Shown in pieces: positions 1 to 7,471 of a DNA stretch of 40,919 nt. Under the pieces are notes generated by a model. The model saw only the letters and a program-made list of their open reading frames with translations, did not search any database and was not told the origin of the DNA. Location: assembly GCA_036389715.1 (NCBI GenBank), contig DASVWH010000201.1, positions 1-40,919 on the forward strand. The letters are read 5' to 3'. Source of the stretch: DASVWH01 sp036389715. Its GTDB lineage: Bacteria > Acidobacteriota > Blastocatellia > Pyrinomonadales > Pyrinomonadaceae. Numbering within the stretch: the first letter of the stretch is position 1; each line of letters begins with the position of its first letter. A program made the position numbers and the translations under genes.

Positions 1-5
1 AAACC

Positions 6-19
6 GAAAACTGAAAACT
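6..19. repeat. Heptamer GAAAACT, two copies
   Basis: Two perfect tandem copies of GAAAACT lie just upstream of the phosphate transporter gene. The same heptamer, in the opposite orientation (AGTTTTC), forms a longer array just downstream of that gene, so the gene is bracketed by inverted copies. Confidence 0.6.
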
Positions 20-32
20 CGAAGACTATCCT

Positions 33-1076
33 ATGAATGCCGCTTTCGCTCTAGTCGTCCTGATTATCGTAGTCGCGCTCGTCTTCGACTACATCAACGG
101 CTTCCACGATGCCGCCAATTCGATTGCGACGGTGGTTTCGACGCGCGTTTTGTCGCCGGGCGTGGCCGTCGTCTGGGCAGCTTTTTTCAACTTCATAGCC
201 TTCGCCATCCTGGGCACGCGCGTCGCCAAGACCATCGGCGGCGACATGGTCAACATCAGCCGCGTCGAGCCGGACATGCGGCTCTACGTCCTGCTGGCGG
301 CGCTGCTCGGGGCGATTATCTGGAACCTGATTACGTGGTATCTGGGGCTGCCCACGTCGAGCTCACACGCGCTCGTCGGCGGCTATGCGGGCGCAGCCAT
401 CGCCTCCTACAAGGGCATCAGCGGCCTCCTGATTCCGGCGGGCTGGATTAAGACAATCGTCTTTATCGTCGCCTCTCCGCTGATCGGCATGATGCTCGGC
501 TTTATCTTTATGGTTGCGGTCTACTGGCTCTTCAATCGCTGGTCGGCGAGCCGCGTAGACAAGTTTTTCAGGCGCGGGCAACTGCTTTCGGCCGCAGCTT
601 TTTCGCTCGGGCACGGCGGCAACGATGCGCAGAAGACGATGGGCATCATCACCATCGCGCTGGTTGCCGGGAATCTACTGGCGGCCGGGCCCGACGGTAA
701 GCTGCCAGACATCCCCTTATGGGTCGTGCTGACGGCGCACGCCGCCATCGGTCTGGGCACTCTCTCCGGCGGCTGGCGCATCGTCCACACGATGGGCTCG
801 AAGATCACCAAGCTCAAACCGGTCGGCGGCTTCTGTGCCGAGACGGCTGGCGCAGTGACGCTCTTCGGCGCGACGCTGACCGGCATTCCGGTCTCGACGA
901 CGCATACGATTACCGGAGCCATCGTCGGCGTCGGCGCAACGCGCAGGCTCTCGGCAGTCAAGTGGGGCGTCGCCGGGCGCATCGTCTGGGCTTGGATTCT
1001 GACGATTCCCATCGCCGCTTTCATCGCCGCCCTCTCTTACTTCATCATCCGTTTTATCCATAACCTCATCACGTAA
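33..1076 (+). CDS. pit: PiT-family inorganic phosphate transporter
   Basis: Low-affinity inorganic phosphate permease of the inner membrane (PiT/PHO-4 family), which takes up metal-phosphate or Na+/H+-coupled phosphate. The protein has 347 residues and about ten hydrophobic segments. The family's duplicated signature is visible: GFHDAANSIATVVSTR at residues 23-38 and the related SLGHGGNDAQKTMG at 191-204. The companion motifs GLPTSSSHAL (105-114) and GIPVSTTHTITGAI (C-terminal half) mark the internal repeat. The ATG is the first codon of the conserved N-terminal helix. No strong Shine-Dalgarno sequence is seen; the upstream DNA is a short heptamer repeat. A DUF47/PhoU-like partner often precedes such genes and could lie outside the window. 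Confidence 0.95.
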   Translation: MNAAFALVVLIIVVALVFDYINGFHDAANSIATVVSTRVLSPGVAVVWAAFFNFIAFAILGTRVAKTIGGDMVNISRVEPDMRLYVLLAALLGAIIWNLITWYLGLPTSSSHALVGGYAGAAIASYKGISGLLIPAGWIKTIVFIVASPLIGMMLGFIFMVAVYWLFNRWSASRVDKFFRRGQLLSAAAFSLGHGGNDAQKTMGIITIALVAGNLLAAGPDGKLPDIPLWVVLTAHAAIGLGTLSGGWRIVHTMGSKITKLKPVGGFCAETAGAVTLFGATLTGIPVSTTHTITGAIVGVGATRRLSAVKWGVAGRIVWAWILTIPIAAFIAALSYFIIRFIHNLIT

Positions 1077-1119
1077 TCGCACAGGCAGCGCCCTCTTTGT
1101 CTGCAATGCCTGCGTGAAA

Positions 1120-1152
1120 CAGTTTTCAGTTTTCAGTTTTCAGTTTTCAGTT
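1120..1152. repeat. CAGTTTT heptamer array (4.7 copies)
   Basis: Four perfect tandem copies of CAGTTTT followed by CAGTT, in the gap after the phosphate transporter gene. This is the reverse complement of the GAAAACT heptamer found upstream of that gene. Confidence 0.85.
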
Positions 1153-1285
1153 AAAAGCATCCTGTTTCCTGGCGGCGCCGTCCCTCCGGGTACGGATATT
1201 GCCAGCCAGAGGGTGCTAGTTAGAGCGCTCCGAAAGCGCATACATCTCGTACAGAATGACGGATTCAACGAAGGAGATCAGCACG

Positions 1286-1483
1286 ATGTCGGAACAAGAG
1301 GAGAAGGGCGGCTTTCCGCAGAACGAAACGAGCGGCCAGGACGAAGATTCGACGACGGGCGACGGCCACCGCCAGCGTCCGACCGAGATAGGCACGGAAG
1401 AAGGCGTCGCCGGGCAGGGGCTGGGCCAGGGCAGCAAGGGCGCGGACGCGGAGAGCGGCGGCAGCGGTTCGCGCAAACAATAA
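1286..1483 (+). CDS. Small hydrophilic acidic protein, function unknown
   Basis: A 65-residue protein beginning MSEQEEKGG. I chose the ATG at 1286 because AAGGAGA lies about 9 bases upstream; an in-frame ATG at 1256 lacks such a site. The product is almost devoid of hydrophobic residues and rich in Gly, Glu, Asp, Gln and Thr, with a Gly/Gln/Ser tail ending SGSRKQ. It looks intrinsically disordered and resembles small stress or hydrophilin-like proteins in composition only. It stands alone between the phosphate transporter and a kinase. I do not recognise a family, and coding status rests on the ribosome-binding site and composition. Confidence 0.55.
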   Translation: MSEQEEKGGFPQNETSGQDEDSTTGDGHRQRPTEIGTEEGVAGQGLGQGSKGADAESGGSGSRKQ

Positions 1484-1621
1484 AGCAATGGCCGATGTGT
1501 TAACGCCAGGGCGACTCCCGGCGGCGGATGTTTCCGGCGTCACTCACCGGCTTTCCTTAAACCATGGGCGCGGGCCAGGCTCTCTCTTAAACGGCCCGCG
1601 CTCTTCTTCTATTTTTCACGC

Positions 1622-2545
1622 ATGATGGCACGAGCAGCGGCAAAGGGCTCGCACGGCGCGGTCGGGCCGGGCGCGCGGATTGACGATTTCACCATTGCCT
1701 ATAGAGTCAGGCGCGGGATGAACGCAGACATCTTCGCCGTCTGGCATCACGGCTTAGGCACGCCGTTGATCTGCAAGCGTCTGCGGCCTGAAGACGAAGG
1801 CGATGCGAAATGGCGCAGGCTGCTCCGCGCGGAGGGCTCGGCCCTCTCGAAGCTGAATCATCCAGGCATCGTTCGGCTCATCGCACAGAATCAAGGAGCG
1901 CGGCTTCCATATCTACTGCTCGAACACGTCGGCGAGAAAACACTGCGCGACGTGATGCTCAAGCAGGGCGCTTTCGACACAGCTCAGGCAGTGCGCATCT
2001 TGCAGCACGTCGGCGCGGCGGTCGCTTACGTGCACGACAGGGGTTTCCTTCATCGTGACCTGAAGCCCTCGAACATCATTCTGCGCGGCGGGCGGCCGGT
2101 GCTGCTGGATTTCGGCATCGCCTGGAAGATGAAGAGTGCGCGGCGCCCGCCTGACTGTTCGGGCACACCGCGTTATCTCGCGCCGGAGCAGGTCGCCCGC
2201 GCGCTGCTCACGCCCGCAACGGATGTTTACGGGCTCGGGCTTTTACTGTTTGAGCTGTTGACGGGCGAGCGAGCGTTTCGCGCAGGAGCGGCCGGGCAAA
2301 CGGGAAAGCTCCCGCTGGCCGAGCGTTACCCGCAACTGTCGGATGAACCGCCCGGCCTGCATAGCGCCGGGCAAGAGGTTTCGCGCAGGCTTGAGCGGAC
2401 GGTGGCGCGCTGCCTGGCGCGTGAGCCCGGCGCTAGATTTCAGAGCGTCCGGGAGCTGCTCGTCGAGCTTGACCACTCAACGCGCCTTAAAGTCTGGCCG
2501 CGGGCCATCGAGAGCGCAGCCGCGGCGTTCGATCTGCACGCTTGA
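1622..2545 (+). CDS. Hanks-type Ser/Thr protein kinase (soluble, kinase domain only)
   Basis: A 307-residue cytoplasmic protein that is essentially one protein-kinase domain with no membrane segment or sensor. Visible motifs are ATP-anchoring Lys in LICKRL (K52), HRDLKPSN (HRD 144-146), DFG at 163-165 followed by IAW, and a GTPRYLAPEQ activation segment. The glycine-rich loop is degenerate (RRGMNADIF around residue 30), so nucleotide binding may be atypical. Two ATG codons (1622, 1625) can serve as start and no clear ribosome-binding site precedes them. The gene is convergent with the cupin gene, with only 23 bases between the stops. Substrates are unknown. Confidence 0.9.
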   Translation: MMARAAAKGSHGAVGPGARIDDFTIAYRVRRGMNADIFAVWHHGLGTPLICKRLRPEDEGDAKWRRLLRAEGSALSKLNHPGIVRLIAQNQGARLPYLLLEHVGEKTLRDVMLKQGAFDTAQAVRILQHVGAAVAYVHDRGFLHRDLKPSNIILRGGRPVLLDFGIAWKMKSARRPPDCSGTPRYLAPEQVARALLTPATDVYGLGLLLFELLTGERAFRAGAAGQTGKLPLAERYPQLSDEPPGLHSAGQEVSRRLERTVARCLAREPGARFQSVRELLVELDHSTRLKVWPRAIESAAAAFDLHA

Positions 2546-2568
2546 CGCAAAGCCGCGCCGGGCTCTCG

Positions 2569-2946
2569 CTAATCCCCGGCTGCGTAATGATCTTCAAAGC
2601 TATGAGCCGGGCCGCAAACCAAAAGGATGGTCATTGGCCCGGAGCCTGTATTCTCCAGCGTGTGCCTGTGGCCTCGCGGGATAAAAACCGCATCGCCCGT
2701 CCCGACATCCCGCACCTCGTCCCCGACCGTCATCCGCCCGGCCCCGCGCAGAATGTAATAGACCTCTTCCGTCTCCAGGTGATGATGCGCGCCGACGGAT
2801 GCCCCTGCGGGCAGAACCTCTTCGGCGAGGCTGCATCGCTCGATGCCGGACGTGGTGCGATCCATCAGCGGGCGAATCTCAGAGCCGTGCGGTGTGTTGA
2901 TGACGGCGGCGCGCTCGCGGTTGATGACAATCATGCTTTCGGCCAT
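2569..2946 (-). CDS. Cupin-domain protein
   Basis: A 125-residue single-domain cupin (small beta-barrel). Both family motifs are essentially complete. Motif 1 is G48-x5-H54-x-H56-x4-E61-x6-G68, and motif 2 is G84-x5-P90-x-G92-x2-H95-x3-N99. The four expected metal ligands H54, H56, E61 and H95 are therefore present. The start ATG is preceded by GAAGGA at proper spacing. Small cupins of this kind can be sugar isomerases, dioxygenase-like enzymes or ligand-binding proteins, and the sequence alone does not separate these. It lies between a kinase (convergent) and tRNA-Arg. Confidence 0.9.
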   Translation of the reverse strand: MAESMIVINRERAAVINTPHGSEIRPLMDRTTSGIERCSLAEEVLPAGASVGAHHHLETEEVYYILRGAGRMTVGDEVRDVGTGDAVFIPRGHRHTLENTGSGPMTILLVCGPAHSFEDHYAAGD

Positions 2947-3075
2947 TGGTCGAGTCCTTCAGGATTTGGGTTGGGCCAAATGGAAAAGGACTCAGCATGA
3001 TTTTCCCCGGCGGGCAGTCAGGACAACCGCCCGCCCGCTGAAAAAAGCTGCTAAGCCCCTGCTCCCTATCTTGAA

Positions 3076-3148
3076 TGCGCCTGGCAAGACTCGAACTTGC
3101 GGCCCCCTGCTCCGGAGGCAGGTGCTCTATCCGCTGAGCTACAGGCGC
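3076..3148 (-). tRNA. tRNA-Arg (anticodon CCG)
   Basis: Read on the minus strand this 73-nt gene folds as a complete cloverleaf. The acceptor GCGCCTG pairs with CAGGCGC. The D-arm is GCTC..GAGC, and the anticodon stem CCTGC/GCAGG holds loop CTCCGGA (anticodon CCG, codon CGG). The T-arm GCAAG/CTTGC has loop TTCGAGT. The discriminator base is A and CCA is not encoded. Confidence 0.96.
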
Positions 3149-3578
3149 GCGCGTGGAAAGGGATTGTCGCATAGGCCGCGATGATGCGCAAAGCGCCGCC
3201 CTGACGGCAGACTTATCAAGCGCGGCCGCGGCTCACGCTCGGCCTGCGAGTAAGCTCGAACGGGCGGGCACGTGAGAAAAGAAAAAGAAGTGGAAGCGCC
3301 AGCCGCGCCGCCAGGAGTAAGCTCGAACGGCGGGCACGCGAGAGGGCCCCGGCGTCATCCATATTCGGCCGGGCCAGAACCCTTTGCGGGCGCACGAGTG
3401 GAAACCTGCCCCGAATGTCGCAGGCGACGCGCTCAGGCAATCGGCGGCTCAGACAGAGGCTTCCATTCTCCGTGATTTCCTGTTATTACTTACGCCTCCC
3501 GGGCCGCTTGGTCGCCGCCAAGCTCTCACGAAACAATGCTCCGCGGCCCGGAATAAACGTCGCGCAGGCTGCTGACTA
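3149..3578. other. Gene-free stretch with a degenerate direct repeat
   Basis: About 430 bases between tRNA-Arg and the next gene. Short open frames on both strands have no recognisable product. The only structure seen is the direct repeat reported separately at 3248 and 3315. Confidence 0.5.
3248..3343. repeat. Near-identical ~30-bp direct repeat pair
   Basis: Copies at 3248-3277 (30 nt) and 3315-3343 (29 nt), both starting GAGTAAGCTCGAACGG and ending GAGA. They differ by one missing G and one C/T change and are spaced 67 bases apart. Confidence 0.7.
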
Positions 3579-4139
3579 ATGAAACTCGGAAGGCTCGCAA
3601 ACATCTTCGCACTGCTTCTAGTCTGCGCCTGCGCCGCAGAAGCGCAGGACTCTAAATGCGCTCTCAAGCTGGCCCAACTGCCGACCGCCGCCGAGCTGCG
3701 CGGCTTTCAGCCCGGCATGACCATCGAGCAGCTCAAGGCCCGCCTGCCGAAGCTCCGGCTGCCTCCGGCGGACGAGTTCGGATTCACCGCCGTCAACATC
3801 TTTCCAGACTACGAAGCCTGGATTGATAAGGCAGTCTTTGCGGGCGTCAGGTCTATCTCGCTGGAGTTCCTTGACGGCCGCCTCTTCTCGCTCTGGATCG
3901 GCTACGACGCCTCGTTCAAGTGGAAGAACGTGGACGAGCTTGTCGCGGGCATCGCGCCGCAGCTCAATCTGCCGAGCGCCTGGCAGACGAAGGGTCGAAA
4001 CCGCCAGCTCTCTTGTGTTGATTTTCAGGTGGCAGTGATTCCCGTCGGGCAGAGCCCGAGCATACGCATCAGCGATGATGCAGCCCGGGAGCTGCTGGAG
4101 AAACGCAAGGCCGAAAGGGAAGAAGCGCCGCGACCCTGA
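3579..4139 (+). CDS. Secreted protein of unknown function
   Basis: A 186-residue protein with an N-terminal signal peptide: positively charged MKLGR, a hydrophobic core, then AEAQ around residues 20-23 as a plausible signal peptidase I site. The mature part contains a GMTIEQLKARLPKL segment resembling the short helical start of many bacterial 'GMT/SMEEV' lipoprotein-like repeats, then a predicted mixed alpha/beta region. Two mature cysteines (K-C-A near the N-terminus and S-C-V-D near residue 146) could form a disulfide. The C-terminus is charged. No enzymatic motif is visible and I do not recognise a family. The next gene (MscL) starts 66 bases downstream with its own ribosome-binding site. 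Confidence 0.75.
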   Translation: MKLGRLANIFALLLVCACAAEAQDSKCALKLAQLPTAAELRGFQPGMTIEQLKARLPKLRLPPADEFGFTAVNIFPDYEAWIDKAVFAGVRSISLEFLDGRLFSLWIGYDASFKWKNVDELVAGIAPQLNLPSAWQTKGRNRQLSCVDFQVAVIPVGQSPSIRISDDAARELLEKRKAEREEAPRP

Positions 4140-4205
4140 CGCCTGGCTTTCAAAGGGTGCGGGAAACATCCCGCGCCTCTCACACGTCCTAAAGGAGACC
4201 GCCGC

Positions 4206-4646
4206 ATGTTCAGAGAATTCAAGGAGTTCATCAAGCGCGGGAACGTTTTGGACCTGGCCGTGGCCGTCATCATCGCCGCGGCCTTCGGCAGGATTATCAC
4301 CACGCTGGTTGACTCGATCATCATGCCGCCCATCGGGATGCTGCTCGGCAAGGTGGATTTCGCCAGCCTCTTCTACGTGCTCGACACTTCCAGGGGCATC
4401 CCCGCTTCCCTGGCCGAAGCCAAGGCGAACGGCGTCCCCGTCATCGCCTACGGCCAGTTGATTAACGACCTCATCAACTTTCTGATCGTGGCCTTCATCG
4501 TCTTTCTCATCGTCCGGCAGTTCAACAGGATGAAAAGCAAGCAGGAGACAGGCCCCGTCACGACCAGGGATTGCCCCTTCTGCCTCTCGACCATCCCGCT
4601 CAAGGCGACGCGCTGCTCGCAGTGCTGCGTCGAGCTGCCAGGATGA
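4206..4646 (+). CDS. mscL: Large-conductance mechanosensitive channel MscL with C-terminal zinc ribbon
   Basis: Inner-membrane emergency-release channel opened by membrane tension during hypo-osmotic shock. The 146 residues begin MFREFKEFIKRGNVLDLAVAV, the family's amphipathic N-terminal helix and pore-lining TM1. A periplasmic loop follows (about 45-80), then TM2 (about 84-104). The usual cytoplasmic helix is replaced or extended by a four-Cys module: C123PFC126 and C137SQC140, a zinc-ribbon knuckle pair. AAAGGAGA lies at good spacing upstream of the ATG. The zinc ribbon is unlike the E. coli-type charged helix bundle and could influence oligomer stability or respond to metal or redox state; that is inference. 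Confidence 0.95.
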   Translation: MFREFKEFIKRGNVLDLAVAVIIAAAFGRIITTLVDSIIMPPIGMLLGKVDFASLFYVLDTSRGIPASLAEAKANGVPVIAYGQLINDLINFLIVAFIVFLIVRQFNRMKSKQETGPVTTRDCPFCLSTIPLKATRCSQCCVELPG

Positions 4647-4828
4647 GAGAGGATGGACGAGGGCCCGACGATGCGGCTCGAATAGTATCTCCTGGCCGCT
4701 CGCGTCTTCTTCACTGCTCCCGACGTGGCATCGAACTTGCCGCGAGACCGGGCAATGGCGGTGCGCGTACCGATTGCGTGCATCCCCTTAATTCATGTTC
4801 GTTAAACCCGGGAAGGAGAGACATCGGA

Positions 4829-5284
4829 ATGGACGCTTTTGAACTGCTCAAGAAGGACCATGAAAAGGTTTCGGACATCTTTGACAAGCTGGAGCCGACG
4901 ACGGAGCGCGGCGAAAAGACGCGCGAAGAGCTTTTCGCACGGCTCAAACAGGAGTTGGAGATACACGCACGCGTCGAAGAGGAGATATTTTATCCCGCTC
5001 TGAAGGAGGCCAAGGAGACGCACGACATCACGCTCGAAGGCATAGAGGAGCATCACGTCGTCAAGCAGCTCCTGGCGGAGTTGGACGAGTTGCCGAAGAC
5101 GGACGAGAGCTGGGGCGCGAAGCTCAAGGTTCTCAAAGAGAACGTCGAGCATCACGTCGAGGAAGAGGAGGAGGAGATGTTCAAAGGCGCGCGGAAAGTT
5201 CTCAGCCGTGAACAGCTCGAAGAGCTCGGCGCGCGGATGGAAGCCGCCAAACAGGAAGAGAAAAGGGCTGCCGCCAATCAATAA
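4829..5284 (+). CDS. Hemerythrin-like HHE-domain protein
   Basis: A 151-residue cytoplasmic helical protein of the hemerythrin/HHE cation-binding family, whose members bind a di-iron centre and are linked to O2, NO or stress responses. Candidate ligands occur in order: DHEKV (H11), EIHARVEEEIFYP (H and E near 46-52), EEHHVVKQLL and NVEHHVEEEEEEMF. The C-terminus is a charged helix ending in KQEEKRAAANQ. I chose the ATG at 4829 because GGGAAGGAGA precedes it. Longer open frame upstream (from 4571) overlaps mscL out of frame and looks non-coding. A strong terminator follows the stop. Confidence 0.92.
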   Translation: MDAFELLKKDHEKVSDIFDKLEPTTERGEKTREELFARLKQELEIHARVEEEIFYPALKEAKETHDITLEGIEEHHVVKQLLAELDELPKTDESWGAKLKVLKENVEHHVEEEEEEMFKGARKVLSREQLEELGARMEAAKQEEKRAAANQ

Positions 5285-5642
5285 CGGCTTTTTCTCAAGC
5301 GACGCGTGGGGCGTCGTGCGGGCTGTGCTCAATTGACGCATGCCCGCGCGACGCCTTATTCTCTTTTGAGAAGGTCATCACCGGCCTGCGGAGAATAGAG
5401 GACCAGCCGCTTGGGCCTTAACTTCAAAGCACGCGCCCTTGCGTGCAGACGGCAGACCGGGCGGTCAAGGCGCATCGCAATCGCCTCTTACTTGTGCAAA
5501 ACCAGCGCCCGCGATGCGTTCCAGTCATGTGCTGCGAGGCGCGTCCGAACGCGGGCGGCCTGGCCGCTGACTGAGACTACAGCGCCGGTGCTGTGACTGC
5601 ACGAAGAGATTTAAGAGCGTACCCGGAGAATCCCCTAAACTT
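5285..5642. other. Gene-free stretch between hemerythrin and kinase genes
   Basis: 358 bases. The first part holds the terminator at 5310-5368. In the rest I see no convincing gene or RNA; GGAGAA at 5625-5630 probably serves the next gene. Confidence 0.5.
5310..5368 (+). terminator. Rho-independent terminator after hemerythrin gene
   Basis: Stem of 14 bp with one G:U pair: 5310-5323 (GGCGTCGTGCGGGC) pairs with 5342-5355 (GCCCGCGCGACGCC). The 18-nt loop is followed by the T-rich run TTATTCTCTTTT. Confidence 0.8.
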
Positions 5643-7307
5643 ATGCGCGAATGCCCTCGGTGCGAACGTTGCTATGAAGACGAGGTGCTGGTCTGCCCCG
5701 AAGAAGGCGCGAACACCAAGCTGACGCTTCCCGGGCCGCCGCTGATTGCCGGCCGCTACCTGCTGGAAAAACGGCTCGGGCGCGGCGCGATGGGCCAGGT
5801 CTATCTGGCGCGCGATAACAATCTCGTGACGCGGCGTGTCGCCGTCAAGACCGTCCGCCCCGACATCCTGACCAATGAAGACATGCAGGAGGGCGAAGCC
5901 ATCGCGCGCTTCGAGCGGGAGGCACGCACCGCGGCCTCCATTCGTCACCCGAACGTCGTTGACGTGACGGATTTCGGCAAAAGCCAGGAAGGCATCTTCT
6001 ACCTGGTGATGGAATACGTGCAGGGCGAAACGCTGCATCACCTGCTGCGCCGCGAAGGCACTTTGAGCGTCCAGCGGACGCTGAACCTGATTCGCCAGGT
6101 CGCCGCCGGCGTCGAGGCCGCGCACGACGAAGGCATTCTTCATAGAGACCTCAAGCCCGCCAACATCTTCATCATGCAGCCGCGTAAGAAGAGCGGGTCG
6201 GCGGGCGTCGGCGACGGCTTCGTCAAGGTCGGCGACTTCGGCCTGGCCAAGATCGTCAACCAGGCAGTGGCCGAGATGGACGCCATGAGCGGCAGCGGCC
6301 CGGCCTCGCGCGGCATCATCGGCACGCCCGAATACATGGCCCCAGAGCAGATGCAGATGGAGGCCAAGCTGGATGCCCGCGCCGATGTCTACGCTCTGGG
6401 CGTCATCGCCTATCACATGCTGGGCGGGCGTCCGCCCTTCACAGGCGACCTGACACAGCTCGTCATGCAGAAGGTGATGAACCAGCCGCCGCCGCTGAGC
6501 AGTCTGCGTTCAGATATTCCGCACGAGGTCGAGCGCGCCGTGATGCACGCCCTGGAGCGCGACCCGCTGGCCAGGTCAGCCTCCGTCGCCGAATGGATAG
6601 AAGAGTTTGAAAAGTCCGCGGGCGTCGAAACCGAAGAGGAGGAGGGCGGCGATTCACGCGTCATCGTGATGGCCGCGGTCGGCGCTGAAGTTTATGTTGA
6701 CGACGAGCGGCACGGCAGCATCGGGCGCTCGGGCCGGATCGTGCTCTCGTCCATCGCGCCGGGCCGCCACGTCCTGCGCGTCTCGCGCGCGGGCGACGCG
6801 GACGATGAGCGCGTGATAGAGATTCGCCCCGATTCGAGCGAGCAGATTATCCAGGCGCAGCTGCGGCCCACGCAGTCCGGCAGCCAGTTCCCGCCCTCGC
6901 GCGGCGGCAGCATCGGCGGACCCGGCAGCAGCCTGCCCGGCGTAGTCATGTGTGCGCAGTGCGGCTCGCGCTTTGCCGCCGGAGTCAAATTCTGCGGGCG
7001 CTGCGGCGGTAAAACCTTTCTTCCGGTAGAGGACGGCGGCGGGCAGGCCAGCCAGGGCGGCCCTCCCGGCAGCGGCGTTCGCTCCGTCGTCGGCTACGGC
7101 TCAACGGGCGTCAGGTGCTCGCGCTGCGGGACGAACTATCAGCCCGGGACCAAGTTCTGCGGCCGTTGCGGGATTCCCATTCAGGCGGCAACGTCTTCGC
7201 CTGGCGGTGCGCCGCACGCACAGCCGGTGACCTGCCAGACCTGTCACACGGCTTACCCGGCGAGCACGAAGTTCTGCGGGCGCTGCGGCAGTGTTATTAG
7301 GGCTTGA
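5643..7307 (+). CDS. Ser/Thr protein kinase with N-terminal Cys module, PEGA-like region and three C-terminal zinc ribbons
   Basis: A 554-residue multidomain kinase. Residues 1-25 form a short Cys module (C4PRC7..C10...C18PEEG). The kinase domain (about 36-300) has the Gly loop LGRGAMGQV (45-53), catalytic Lys in VAVK (K69), HRDLKPAN (HRD 167-169), DFGLAK (DFG 198-200) and GTPEYMAPEQ (APE 233-235). A PEGA-like beta segment follows (about 340-395, with YVDDERHG and PGRHVLRV). A Gly/Ser linker then leads to three consecutive CxxC-x(10-12)-CxxC zinc ribbons, each ending FCGRCG. No transmembrane helix is evident, unlike many PEGA kinases. It heads a cluster with the zinc-ribbon membrane protein and FHA kinase downstream. 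GGAGAA lies 12 bases before the ATG. Confidence 0.93.
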   Translation: MRECPRCERCYEDEVLVCPEEGANTKLTLPGPPLIAGRYLLEKRLGRGAMGQVYLARDNNLVTRRVAVKTVRPDILTNEDMQEGEAIARFEREARTAASIRHPNVVDVTDFGKSQEGIFYLVMEYVQGETLHHLLRREGTLSVQRTLNLIRQVAAGVEAAHDEGILHRDLKPANIFIMQPRKKSGSAGVGDGFVKVGDFGLAKIVNQAVAEMDAMSGSGPASRGIIGTPEYMAPEQMQMEAKLDARADVYALGVIAYHMLGGRPPFTGDLTQLVMQKVMNQPPPLSSLRSDIPHEVERAVMHALERDPLARSASVAEWIEEFEKSAGVETEEEEGGDSRVIVMAAVGAEVYVDDERHGSIGRSGRIVLSSIAPGRHVLRVSRAGDADDERVIEIRPDSSEQIIQAQLRPTQSGSQFPPSRGGSIGGPGSSLPGVVMCAQCGSRFAAGVKFCGRCGGKTFLPVEDGGGQASQGGPPGSGVRSVVGYGSTGVRCSRCGTNYQPGTKFCGRCGIPIQAATSSPGGAPHAQPVTCQTCHTAYPASTKFCGRCGSVIRA

Positions 7308-7471
7308 GTCGGCAGCGTCTTCCCGTATAATGCCGCCTGTACGCTTCGCAGCATCTACAGCTACTTCCGTGACCGATCATCCTTCTCGCTTTCAAGACCG
7401 GGCTCGTCAAGGCCCGGGAGCGACAGCGCCGGGGCCGACCCGGCAAGAGAGACGCCAGACCGAGACCAGAC

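Noticed and set aside
2542..3000. A 152-codon plus-strand frame opposite the cupin gene
   Set aside because: Shadow frame; the minus strand carries both complete cupin motifs with a ribosome-binding site.
4571..4828. N-terminal extension of the hemerythrin-like protein
   Set aside because: It overlaps mscL out of frame, lacks the helical character of the family and the internal ATG has a strong ribosome-binding site.
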